Shown here in pieces: positions 18,193 through 25,871 of a stretch of DNA of 54,657 nucleotides. The position numbers and the translations under genes were made by a program. The notes under the pieces were generated by a model. The model searched no databases. It saw nothing but the letters and a program-made list of their open reading frames with translations, and was not told the origin of the DNA. The DNA is from Pseudomonadota bacterium. Its GTDB lineage: Bacteria > Pseudomonadota > Gammaproteobacteria > Steroidobacterales > Steroidobacteraceae. The DNA is taken from NCBI GenBank assembly GCA_021790795.1, contig JAJYFU010000006.1, positions 1-54,657 on the forward strand, read 5' to 3'. Within the stretch, counting starts at the first letter, position 1. The number at the start of each line of letters is the position of its first letter.

Positions 18193-20037
18193 TCAGGCGA
18201 TCTTGGGCTTGCGCTGCTCGAGCGCGCGGGCCTCGTCCTCGGCGTGCGGCCAGTGAAGCAGGGATTTCTGCATGTCCCAGGCGGCGGTGGGACAGCGCTC
18301 GGCGCACAATCCGCAGTGCACGCACAGGTCCTCGTCCTTGACCATCACCCGGCCGGTCTGGGGCAGGGCCGCCGACACGTACAGCGGCTGCGCGAGGTTC
18401 TCCGCGGGAGCCTTCAGGCGCGCGCGCAGCTCGGCTTCCGGGCCGTTGTTCGTGATCGTCAGGCAATCGACCGGGCAGATGTCGATGCAGGCGTCGCACT
18501 CGATGCACAGCTTCGCGCCGAATACCGTCTGTACGTCGCAGTTGAGGCAGCGCTGCGCCTCCTCGGCGGCCTGCTCGGCGCTGAAGCCGAGTTCCACCTC
18601 GATATTGAGCTTCTTGAACCGCTCCTTCAGCGACACGTGCGGCATCAGCCGGCGCTCGATCTGCGCATAGTCGTTCGCGTATGCCCACTCGTGCATGCCC
18701 ATCTTGCGGCTCTGCAGGTTGACTCCCGGAGAGAGCCGCTCGGTGAGCGGCTCGCCCTGGCAGTGGCGGTGAATCGAGATCGCCGCCTGATGGCCGTGCT
18801 CCACGGCCCAGATGATGTTCTTCGGTCCGAACGCCGCATCGCCGCCGAAGAAGACGCCTGGACGCGTGGACTGGAACGTTTTCGCGTCGACGACCGGGAC
18901 GTTCCATTTGTCGAACTCGATGCCGATGTCGCGCTCGATCCAAGGGAAGGCGTTCTCCTGGCCGATCGCGAGGATCACATCGTCGGCGGGCAGGAACTGC
19001 TCGCCGACGACCCGCTCCGCCACGATGCGCCCGCGCGCGTCCAGCTCGTATTCCATGCACTCGAAGCGCATGCCGGCGAGGCGGCCGTTCTCGATCATGA
19101 ACGCCTTCGGCGAGCGGTTGACGAGGATCTCGACGTTTTCCTCTTCCGCGTCCTCCAACTCCCAGGGTGAGGCCTTGAAGAAGCCGCGCGGTTTGCGCGC
19201 GATGACCCGGACCGTCCGGGCGCCGAGCCGCAGGCTGGTGCGGCAACAATCCATCGCCGTATTGCCGACGCCGATGATGAGCACCCGCTCGCCGATGCGA
19301 TCGACGTGTCCGAAGGCGACCGACTCGAGCCAGCTGATGCCGATGTGCACGTTGGTCGCGGCCGCATCGCGCCCCGGCAGGCGCAGCTCCTTGCCCTTCG
19401 GCGCGCCCGAGCCGACGAATACCGCATCGAAGCGCCCGGACTCGATCAGGGCGCCGAGGCTGTCGATGCGCTCACCGAGGCGCAGCTCGACCCCCATCCC
19501 GAGAATCAACCCGATCTCCTCATCGATCACCGGCTCGGGCAGGCGGAACGCCGGAATGTTGCTGCGCATCAGCCCGCCGGGCCGGTCGTACTGCTCGAAG
19601 ATCGTCACCTCGTAGCCGAGGGGCAGCAAATCGTTGGCCACCGTGAGCGAGGCGCAGCCGGCGCCGATGCACGCGATGCGCTTGCCGTTCTTCAGGCGCG
19701 GCACGGGCGGCAGCCGCCCGGTGATGTCGCCGCGATTGTCGGCCGCCACGCGCTTGAGCCGGCAGATGGCCACCGGTTTGCTCTCGATCCGGCCGCGCCG
19801 GCAGGCCGGCTCGCACGGCCGGTCGCATACTCGGCCGAGAATGGCGGGAAAGACGTTGGATTGACGGTTGAGAAGATAGGCCTCGGTGAACAGGCCCTGG
19901 GCGATGAGACGGATGTATTCGGGAACGTCCGTGTGCGCCGGACAAGCCCACTGGCAGTCAACCACTCGATGGTAATAATCGGGGTGCGAGGTATCGGTGG
20001 CGTCCACGAGATTCCACGGCTGGCGGCGGATGCACAA
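18193..20037 (-). CDS. GltD-like FAD oxidoreductase with C-terminal ferredoxin domains
   Basis: About 614 residues. The N-terminal part has the GltD-type Fe-S region (CQWACPAHTDVPEYI, CDRPCEPACRR). Then comes an FAD fold whose dinucleotide motif reads GAGCAS instead of GAGPAG, and an NAD(P) fold (LIIGVGNTAMDCC). The C-terminus has two [4Fe-4S] ferredoxin motifs (CIECDACIDICPVDC and CVHCGLCAERCPTAAW). It probably moves electrons between NAD(P)H and ferredoxin for the adjacent KorAB. The start is uncertain: TTG at 20037 places the conserved PWNLVDATDTSHP near the N-terminus, while GTG at 20007 is the alternative. An intrinsic terminator sits 60 bases upstream in the presumed leader. Confidence 0.85.
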   Translation of the reverse strand: MCIRRQPWNLVDATDTSHPDYYHRVVDCQWACPAHTDVPEYIRLIAQGLFTEAYLLNRQSNVFPAILGRVCDRPCEPACRRGRIESKPVAICRLKRVAADNRGDITGRLPPVPRLKNGKRIACIGAGCASLTVANDLLPLGYEVTIFEQYDRPGGLMRSNIPAFRLPEPVIDEEIGLILGMGVELRLGERIDSLGALIESGRFDAVFVGSGAPKGKELRLPGRDAAATNVHIGISWLESVAFGHVDRIGERVLIIGVGNTAMDCCRTSLRLGARTVRVIARKPRGFFKASPWELEDAEEENVEILVNRSPKAFMIENGRLAGMRFECMEYELDARGRIVAERVVGEQFLPADDVILAIGQENAFPWIERDIGIEFDKWNVPVVDAKTFQSTRPGVFFGGDAAFGPKNIIWAVEHGHQAAISIHRHCQGEPLTERLSPGVNLQSRKMGMHEWAYANDYAQIERRLMPHVSLKERFKKLNIEVELGFSAEQAAEEAQRCLNCDVQTVFGAKLCIECDACIDICPVDCLTITNNGPEAELRARLKAPAENLAQPLYVSAALPQTGRVMVKDEDLCVHCGLCAERCPTAAWDMQKSLLHWPHAEDEARALEQRKPKIA

Positions 20038-20098
20038 TGATAGTGCAAGCCGAGCCCGCAGCCCTAGCCGGCCGCGGTCCGAGCGCCGGGGAATCCAA

Positions 20099-20134
20099 TA
20101 AAAAAGGCCGGAGGGGTTTGGACACCGTCCGGCC
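20099..20134 (-). terminator. Intrinsic terminator in the leader of the flavoprotein/KOR genes
   Basis: On the minus strand GGCCGGA and TCCGGCC (20106-20112, 20128-20134) form a 7-bp stem with an inner GGT/ACC pair and are followed by six T residues. No T-run exists on the plus strand. No minus-strand gene lies upstream, so this is either the end of an unannotated small RNA or an attenuator in the 5' leader of the gene starting at 20037. Confidence 0.72.
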
Positions 20135-20297
20135 CCGAAGGTTTCAAGACCCCCGTACGCGGCGCAGATTGTGTGCTCCGCATGCACCAAATTGCAAATA
20201 CTTCCCTCTTCCCGATGGTGCTTGACGCCGCGACCGCGGTCGCGGTAGAGGGCCCTTCGGGGATCCGGCGGGTCGCGCCCGAAGCGCCGCCCGAGGA

Positions 20298-20303
20298 TAC
20301 AAT
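20298..20303 (+). promoter_or_regulatory. Possible -10 box of ubiE
   Basis: TACAAT, five of six matches to the sigma-70 -10 hexamer, lies 28 bases before the chosen ubiE start. No convincing -35 box is visible. Confidence 0.35.
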
Positions 20304-20331
20304 GCCCGGGTCTTTCCAGCCGGCGAGCGAA

Positions 20332-21081
20332 ATGAGCGAGGATCAGGCGACCGATTTCGGCTACCAGCGCGTGGCGTGGGACGAGAAAGCCCGCCGCGTG
20401 CGCGGCGTGTTCGACTCGGTCGCGGGCCGCTACGACCTGATGAATGACCTGATGTCAGGCGGCGCGCACAGGCTGTGGAAGCGATTCGCGCTGGCGCTCA
20501 CCGGGCTGCGCCCGGGTCAGGCCGCGCTGGATGTCGCAGGCGGCACGGGCGACCTCACCGCCGGGCTCGCCCGCCGGGTCGGGGAGCGCGGCCGCGTGGT
20601 TCTAAGCGACATCAACGCGGCGATGCTCGAGCGCGGCCGCGACCGGCTCACCGACTGCGGCGTGGTTGGAAACGTCGAGTACGTGCAGGCCGACGCGCAA
20701 TGCCTGCCGTTCCGGTCCGAGACCTTCGATTGCGTGACCATCGGCTTCGGGCTGCGCAACGTCACGGACAAATCCGCCGCGCTGGCCTCCATGTTCCGCG
20801 TGCTCAGGCCGGGCGGCCAGCTGGTGGTACTGGAGTTCTCCCGCCCGGTGCTGCCGGGACTCAAGCCCCTCTACGACGCGTACTCGTTCGGCATCCTGCC
20901 GAAGATCGGCAAGTGGGTGGCGCATGACGAGCCGAGCTACCGCTACCTGGCCGAATCGATCCGCATGCATCCGCCGCAGGAGAAGCTGCTGGAAATGATG
21001 CGCGCCGCGGGCCTCGAGGGCTGCCGCTATCACAATCTCTCCGGCGGCATCGTCGCCGTCCACCGCGGCTACAAGTACTGA
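20332..21081 (+). CDS. ubiE: Ubiquinone/menaquinone biosynthesis C-methyltransferase
   Basis: 249-residue SAM-dependent methyltransferase. Motif I is [37 protein letters not shown] and the C-terminal [12 protein letters not shown] match UbiE closely. It methylates the C2 position of the benzoquinone ring in ubiquinone synthesis. The ATG at 20332 aligns with the E. coli start (TDFGYQRV versus THFGFQTV). An ATG at 20302 has a better ribosome-binding site but overlaps the putative -10 box. It is first of ubiE-ubiJ-ubiB. Confidence 0.96.
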   Translation: MSEDQATDFGYQRVAWDEKARRVRGVFDSVAGRYDLMNDLMSGGAHRLWKRFALALTGLRPGQAALDVAGGTGDLTAGLARRVGERGRVVLSDINAAMLERGRDRLTDCGVVGNVEYVQADAQCLPFRSETFDCVTIGFGLRNVTDKSAALASMFRVLRPGGQLVVLEFSRPVLPGLKPLYDAYSFGILPKIGKWVAHDEPSYRYLAESIRMHPPQEKLLEMMRAAGLEGCRYHNLSGGIVAVHRGYKY

Positions 21082-21090
21082 CCCTCGCAC

Positions 21091-21684
21091 ATGCTTCGCT
21101 CGACTCTGGAGAACCTGCTCAATCGCGGCCTGCCCCGCTCGGTGCGCGCGGGGCAACTGTGCACGGAACTCGACGGACGCCGACTGGCCGTCGAGGCGCC
21201 GGGCCTGGGGAGATTGCTGATCGAGTCCACGGGTACGTCGCTGCACCTGCGCCGCGGGTCTGAAACGGCGGACGCATCCATCGTCGGCGGCCCGTTGAGT
21301 CTGCTGCTGACCGGCGCAACCTCGTCCCGCGAGCCGCTGCGGCGCGGAACGGTCGAAATCCGTGGTGACGCGCAGATCGCGGAGAAATTTCAGGCGCTGT
21401 TGCGGCTGCTCACACCCGACCTCGAAGAGGAGCTGGCCTTGCTCGTCGGTGACGTCCCCGCCCACCGCGCCGGGCAATTGGTGCGCGGCACACTGCGGTG
21501 GACCCGATCGGCCCTCGATACGCTGTGGCGGGACATCGGCGAGTACGCGAGCCACGAAAGCCGGGACCTGGTGTCGCGGCCCGAAGGCGAGGCGTTCCTG
21601 CACGACGTCGATGCACTGCGAGAAGATGTCGACCGGCTGACCGCACGCCTGGAGCTGCTAGAGCACCGAGCGGCCGCGCCGTGA
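21091..21684 (+). CDS. ubiJ: Ubiquinone biosynthesis accessory factor UbiJ
   Basis: 197 residues: an N-terminal SCP2-type lipid-binding domain (about 1-110; SIVGGPLSLLLTG, VEIRGDAQIAEKFQALL) and a C-terminal helical/coiled-coil tail (EAFLHDVDALREDVDRLTAR). UbiJ works with UbiK in the soluble multiprotein complex of the late ubiquinone hydroxylation and methylation steps. It starts 9 bases after ubiE and overlaps the start of ubiB, the conserved order in gammaproteobacteria. Confidence 0.92.
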   Translation: MLRSTLENLLNRGLPRSVRAGQLCTELDGRRLAVEAPGLGRLLIESTGTSLHLRRGSETADASIVGGPLSLLLTGATSSREPLRRGTVEIRGDAQIAEKFQALLRLLTPDLEEELALLVGDVPAHRAGQLVRGTLRWTRSALDTLWRDIGEYASHESRDLVSRPEGEAFLHDVDALREDVDRLTARLELLEHRAAAP

Positions 21685-23336
21685 CGCCGGCGCGCCGGAT
21701 GATCAATCTGCGGGTCCTGGCTCGACTCGTGCAGATCCAGCGCGTGCTTTTGAAGCACGGCTTGGACGACTTCGTCCACGCCACCCATCTGTACCGGCCG
21801 CTGCGCTTCCTGTTCTATCTCGCGCCGTGGATGTGGTTCCGGCGCGGCCGCGACGCGCCGCGCGGATTGCGCCTGCGCCTGGCTCTGGAGGAGCTCGGGC
21901 CGCTTTTCGTGAAATTCGGCCAGGCCATCTCCACGCGCCGCGACCTGCTGCCGCCGGACATCGCCGACGAGCTCGCCAAGCTCCAGGACCGCGTGCCGCC
22001 GTTCGAGGCCGCGACCGCGCGCGCGACGATCGAGCGCAGCGTGGGCCGGCCGATCCGGGAGATCTTCGCGACATTCGAGGACGTGCCGCTGGCGGCCGCC
22101 TCGATCGCGCAGGTGCACGCGGCGCGCCTGGAGAACGGCCGCGAGGTCGTGGTCAAGGTCCTGCGGCCGGACATGCGCGCGCGCATCGAGGGGGATCTGG
22201 AGGTGCTCTATACCCTGGCGGGCCTAGCGCAGAGCTACTGGCGCGAGGCGCGCCGGCTGCGCCCGCTCGAGCTGGTGCACGAGTACGAGAAGACCATCCT
22301 GGACGAGCTCGATCTGATGCGCGAGGCGGCCAATGCCGCGCAGCTGCGGCGCAATTTCGCCGGCTCCGATCTGCTGTACGTGCCGGAGGTGTTCTGGGAC
22401 TACTGCCGCACCGACGTGATGGTGATGGAGCGCATCCACGGCATTCCGATCAGCGACATGACGCGGCTGAAGGCCATGGGCACCAATTTCAAGCGCCTGG
22501 CCGAGAACGGCGTGCGGATTTTCTTCACCCAGGTGTTCCGCCACAACTTTTTCCACGCCGACATGCACCCGGGAAACATCTTCGTGCTGGCCGACGACCC
22601 GGCCCGGCCGCGCTACGCGGCCATCGACTTCGGCATCATGGGCACGCTCGACCCGCGCGACCAGCACTATCTGGCCGAGAATTTCCTCGCGGTATTCCAG
22701 CGCGATTACCGGCGCGTGGCGGTGCTGCACGTCGAGTCCGGATGGGTGCCGCCACAGACCCGCGTCGATGAGATGGAGTCGGCCGTGCGCACCGTCTGCG
22801 AGCCGATCTTCGACCGCCCGCTCGCCGACATCTCATTCGCCCACCTGCTGCTGCGGCTGTTCGAGATCTCACGCCGCTTCGACATGCAGATCCAGCCGCA
22901 GCTGATGCTGCTGCAGAAGACGCTGTTCAACATCGAGGGACTGGGACGGGAACTGTACCCGCAACTCGACATCTGGAGCACGGCCACGCCGATCCTGCGC
23001 GAGTGGATGCGCGAGCGCGTCAGCGTGCGCCGCGTGGTGAAGAGCCTGTGGCGCCAACTGCCCGAAGTGCTCGACTCGCTCCAGGGCCTGCCGGTGCTGC
23101 TGCGAGCCTCCCTGCGGCGCGCCCAGGAGCCGGAATCGCACACCGAGGTGACGGAGTTGAGTCCGCTGCGCGAGGAGCTGCGGGCCGCGGCGCGGCGGCG
23201 CGACGCAGTGACCGTGGCCGGAGCAGTACTGCTGGGCGGGCTGGTGTGGACAGCCGTGGGCCACCCGGTATGGCCCGGCTGGGTGCTGACGGCGGGCGGC
23301 GTTGCGGGAGTCCTGGCGGCCTACCGCTGGCTTTGA
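21681..23336 (+). CDS. ubiB: Ubiquinone biosynthesis protein kinase-like UbiB
   Basis: 551-residue atypical (ADCK/ABC1) kinase-like protein. The KxGQ motif is FVKFGQAISTRRDLLP, the Ala-rich loop is AAASIAQVHAA, and HADMHPGNIF plus IDFGIMG correspond to the catalytic and metal-binding loops. The last 40 residues contain two hydrophobic segments that anchor it in the inner membrane. Start chosen: GTG at 21681 (MTP...), overlapping the ubiJ stop in GTGA; the ATG at 21699 is the alternative. UbiB assists extraction or handling of the membrane-bound ubiquinone precursors. Confidence 0.95.
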   Translation: MTPARRMINLRVLARLVQIQRVLLKHGLDDFVHATHLYRPLRFLFYLAPWMWFRRGRDAPRGLRLRLALEELGPLFVKFGQAISTRRDLLPPDIADELAKLQDRVPPFEAATARATIERSVGRPIREIFATFEDVPLAAASIAQVHAARLENGREVVVKVLRPDMRARIEGDLEVLYTLAGLAQSYWREARRLRPLELVHEYEKTILDELDLMREAANAAQLRRNFAGSDLLYVPEVFWDYCRTDVMVMERIHGIPISDMTRLKAMGTNFKRLAENGVRIFFTQVFRHNFFHADMHPGNIFVLADDPARPRYAAIDFGIMGTLDPRDQHYLAENFLAVFQRDYRRVAVLHVESGWVPPQTRVDEMESAVRTVCEPIFDRPLADISFAHLLLRLFEISRRFDMQIQPQLMLLQKTLFNIEGLGRELYPQLDIWSTATPILREWMRERVSVRRVVKSLWRQLPEVLDSLQGLPVLLRASLRRAQEPESHTEVTELSPLREELRAAARRRDAVTVAGAVLLGGLVWTAVGHPVWPGWVLTAGGVAGVLAAYRWL

Positions 23337-23348
23337 CTGGAGCGACTC

Positions 23349-24053
23349 ATGTACACGCTGTACATCGCCAACAGAAATTACTCCTCCTGGTCGCTGCGCC
23401 CCTGGCTGTTGATGCGGACCCTCGGGATCTCGTTCGATGAGCGGCTGGTTCCTTTCGGGAGCGCCGCGCAGCCCCATGACTTTCGCAGATTCTCGCCCAA
23501 CGGCAAGGTGCCTTGCCTGCATGACGGCTCGACCGTCGTCTGGGATTCGCTCGCGATCGTGGAGTATCTGGCCGAGCGCCATGCAGGCGTCTGGCCGGAC
23601 GATCCGGTCGCGCGCGCCTTCGCGCGTTCGGCGGCCGCCGAGATGCATTCGGGCTTTGGCGCCCTGCGTCAGATCTGCGGCATGAACTGCGGTCTGCGCG
23701 TGCGCCTGCATCGCATCGACGACGCGCTGGGCGCCGATCTCGACCGGGTGCAGGCGCTCTGGCAGGAAGGCCTGCGGCGCTTCGGCGGACCCTACCTCGC
23801 CGGCGCGGACTTCGGCGGCGTGGATGCGTTCTTCGCGCCGGTGGCGTTCCGCATCCAGACCTACGAGCTACCGCTCGCCCCGGTGGCGCTGGAGTACGCG
23901 CGCCGGCTGCTGGAGCTGCCGGCGATGCGCCGCTGGTACGAGGCGGCTCTCGCGGAGCCCTGGCGCGACGAAGTCCACGACCAGGAGGCGCGCGCCGCGG
24001 GCGCCGTCACTCAGGATCTGCGCCGCGCCGGGCGGAACGCTCAGAACGCGTAG
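23349..24053 (+). CDS. Glutathione S-transferase family protein
   Basis: 234 residues with an N-terminal thioredoxin-like domain (NYSSWSLRPWLLM, where a Ser probably contacts glutathione; NGKVPCLHDG with the cis-Pro; DSLAIVEYLAE for gamma-glutamyl binding) and an all-helical C-terminal domain. GGAG precedes the ATG. It begins 12 bases after ubiB and may be co-transcribed. The substrate is unknown. The 3' end overlaps the convergent DUF481 gene by 13 bases. Confidence 0.85.
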   Translation: MYTLYIANRNYSSWSLRPWLLMRTLGISFDERLVPFGSAAQPHDFRRFSPNGKVPCLHDGSTVVWDSLAIVEYLAERHAGVWPDDPVARAFARSAAAEMHSGFGALRQICGMNCGLRVRLHRIDDALGADLDRVQALWQEGLRRFGGPYLAGADFGGVDAFFAPVAFRIQTYELPLAPVALEYARRLLELPAMRRWYEAALAEPWRDEVHDQEARAAGAVTQDLRRAGRNAQNA

Positions 24054-24808
24054 ACCAGATTGACCGTCTCCGTCGAGTTGAGGCTCTTGATGCCGGCCGG
24101 CGGGCGGGTGTTGTCCTGAATGTTGTAGCCCAGGCTCATGGCGAGCTTGGTCGAGATCTTCACCACGAAGGCAAGCTGATTGGTGAGGAGCGTGTTTTGC
24201 GATCCCGCGTCCACCAGCAGCTTGTCGGTGATCGTCGTGGTCGAGGTGATTTTCTGATCGTAATCGATGCCCGCGGTGACGATGGCGTAGTTCTGATCGA
24301 GCTGCGGGATGCGCTGGACCACGGCGCCGAGCGCGTTCCGGATGAGCAGTTCCGGCCGTGACATCATGTAGCCGGCGCCGAGCTGTGTGCTCAGCGTGAT
24401 GGACTTGGATTTGAGCACCGTGTAGCCGAGGCCGCCCGATAGGCTGCGCTGGTACTGAAAGCCGTCGAACATGTCGTGCTCGTAGCGCAGCGAGCCGAAC
24501 GCGAACGTGTCGGCGCTGATGCTGCGGTTGGTCTGCCACAGGACCGTCCAGCGCTCTGCGGACACGATGCTCTGGCTCTGTCCGTAGAGACCGGTCAGAT
24601 CCAGCATGTGCTTCCAGGGCCCGATGACATAACTGAGATTGAGCGCGACGTTGGCGGACTTGCCTTGCGCGTTACCCTGAGAGGCGAGGAAGCCGAGCTG
24701 GCCCTTGCCGGTAAACTTGCCCGAAGATGTCGCGCTCGGCGCCGCGGCGGCCATTGCCGCTGCGGGCACGAGGACCAGGGTGAGGATGGCCAGGGATACG
24801 GCTTTCAT
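24041..24808 (-). CDS. DUF481 outer-membrane beta-barrel protein (YdiY-like)
   Basis: 255 residues. A Sec signal peptide is clear (MKAVSLAILTLVLVPAAAMAAAA). The mature part alternates polar and hydrophobic residues in barrel strands (GKGQLGFLASQGNAQGKSANVALNL, then a series of short strands) and ends in Phe, the usual C-terminal residue for outer-membrane assembly. The family (DUF481/YdiY) has no defined function; some members are acid- or salt-induced. GAGGAG stands before the ATG at 24808. Confidence 0.85.
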   Translation of the reverse strand: MKAVSLAILTLVLVPAAAMAAAAPSATSSGKFTGKGQLGFLASQGNAQGKSANVALNLSYVIGPWKHMLDLTGLYGQSQSIVSAERWTVLWQTNRSISADTFAFGSLRYEHDMFDGFQYQRSLSGGLGYTVLKSKSITLSTQLGAGYMMSRPELLIRNALGAVVQRIPQLDQNYAIVTAGIDYDQKITSTTTITDKLLVDAGSQNTLLTNQLAFVVKISTKLAMSLGYNIQDNTRPPAGIKSLNSTETVNLVYAF

Positions 24809-24845
24809 CGCGTCGAGCTCCTCTCAAGTTCGCGTTTCTTGGGAT

Positions 24846-25034
24846 CCGGCCGCTGAGGTCGACCGACCGGATCAAATTGGCGCGCCCGACTGGATTGCGC
24901 CCTACCGTCCCGGGCGGGTGCCCCGTCGGGACCGGTGCTACGCACCGTCCAAACGCGCTCCCGGCGTTTGTCGAACCAGCGACCCGGCCGCTCAGGTCGA
25001 CCGACCGGATCAAATTGGCGCGCCCGACTGGATT
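24846..25034. repeat. 51-bp direct repeat of the tRNA-Arg 3' end and flank
   Basis: Two copies, 24846-24896 and 24984-25034, match at 50 of 51 positions; the only difference is G24855/C24993. Each includes the 3' part of the tRNA (CCA end, acceptor strand and part of the T arm) plus about 30 bases of downstream flank. The outer copy is cut in the T-loop by 74 bases (24897-24970), after which a further 14 bases of tRNA sequence (24971-24984, identical to 25034-25047) resume. The 74-base insert can fold into three consecutive hairpins (GTCCCG/CGGGAC, CGGTGC/GCACCG, AAACGC/GCGTTT). Confidence 0.85.
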
Positions 25035-25092
25035 CGAACCAGCGACCTGCAGCTTCGGAGGCTGCCACTCTATCCAACTGAGCTACGGGCGC
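25016..25092 (-). tRNA. tRNA-Arg (anticodon CCG)
   Basis: 77 bases including an encoded CCA. The acceptor stem is GCGCCCG/CGGGCGC; the anticodon arm GCAGC-CTCCGAA-GCTGC has anticodon CCG reading the Arg codon CGG; the T arm is GCTGG-TTCGAAT-CCAGT. The D arm is GCTC...GAGT. The gene is read leftward, and the structured repeat described separately lies immediately 3' of it. Confidence 0.95.
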
Positions 25093-25282
25093 ACCGCACA
25101 ACGGCGCGCGCCTGGCCACGGATGGCCAAGCTGAGGGCTGTCCAGGGACGCGTCCTGCACGGCCCCTTCCGCCGGGGACGGGAATGATACGCGGCTCTGC
25201 GCGCGCCCGTCCATGGAGACGCCACCGTGACCCCGGGGAGCCCGGCGGCCTGCCCGAGCGCCGCTTCGCGCCCGCGAGCGGT

Positions 25283-25288
25283 TATACT
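25283..25288 (+). promoter_or_regulatory. Possible -10 box of the cytochrome c gene
   Basis: TATACT, five of six matches to the consensus, 37 bases before the start codon at 25326. No good -35 box is seen. The rest of the 233-base gap between the tRNA and this gene holds no ORF that I can support. Confidence 0.35.
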
Positions 25289-25325
25289 GCGGCTTCCGCG
25301 TTCACAGATTCCCCAGAGAGGTATC

Positions 25326-25871
25326 GTGAGCAAGCAGGATTCGCATTTCATCACGGTGTTCAGCCTGGTGATCGGCACCCTGGCGACGGTCGCCATCGTC
25401 ATCTTCGTCATCGCCCGCTACGTCGGCGCCCACACGCAGGAACGGGAAGTCTTGTCGGAGACCGAATACATCCACCAGGTACGAAGGAACGTCGCGCCGT
25501 TCGAAGAGGAAGCGGTCGCCGGGCAGAGCAATGCCGATCTCGCAATCGCGCCCGCGGCCGGCGCCGCAAACGGCGGCGGCCTCAGCATGCCGACCACGGG
25601 TAAGCAGCTGTTCGAGCAGACCTGCAGTGCCTGCCACGGGCCGGGCATCGCCGGGGCGCCCAAGGCCGGCGACAAGGCGGCCTGGGCACCTCACCTGGCC
25701 AAAGGGCTGGCGACGCTGTACGACCACGCGCTGCACGGGTTCCACGGCTCGACCGGCGTGATGCCGGCCAAGGGAGGGCGTCCGAACCTCCCGGATGCGG
25801 TGGTCGAGCGGGCCGTAAACTACATGGTGTCGCTGGTCGATCCGCAGATGGTCAAGGGCAAGCCGAAATGA
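25326..25871 (+). CDS. Membrane-anchored cytochrome c5-type protein
   Basis: 181 residues. One N-terminal membrane segment (VFSLVIGTLATVAIVIFVIARYV, about residues 11-33), a flexible Ala/Gly linker, then one haem c site CSACH followed by GPGIAGAPKAGD, as in the cytochrome c5 family. The axial Met is probably in GVMPAKGG. It should carry electrons at the periplasmic face of the inner membrane. The start is GTG at 25326 behind AGAGAGG. The 3' end overlaps comM by 20 bases in convergent orientation. Confidence 0.87.
   Translation: MSKQDSHFITVFSLVIGTLATVAIVIFVIARYVGAHTQEREVLSETEYIHQVRRNVAPFEEEAVAGQSNADLAIAPAAGAANGGGLSMPTTGKQLFEQTCSACHGPGIAGAPKAGDKAAWAPHLAKGLATLYDHALHGFHGSTGVMPAKGGRPNLPDAVVERAVNYMVSLVDPQMVKGKPK

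Noticed and set aside
24846-25034. CRISPR-like repeats next to the tRNA
   Set aside because: Only two copies, containing tRNA sequence, with a single 87-base interval and no cas gene.
25016-25092. tRNA-Arg as the border of a genomic island
   Set aside because: No integrase, transposase or atypical block adjoins it; the repeated 3' end spans under 200 bases. An old excision scar remains possible and is reported as a finding.
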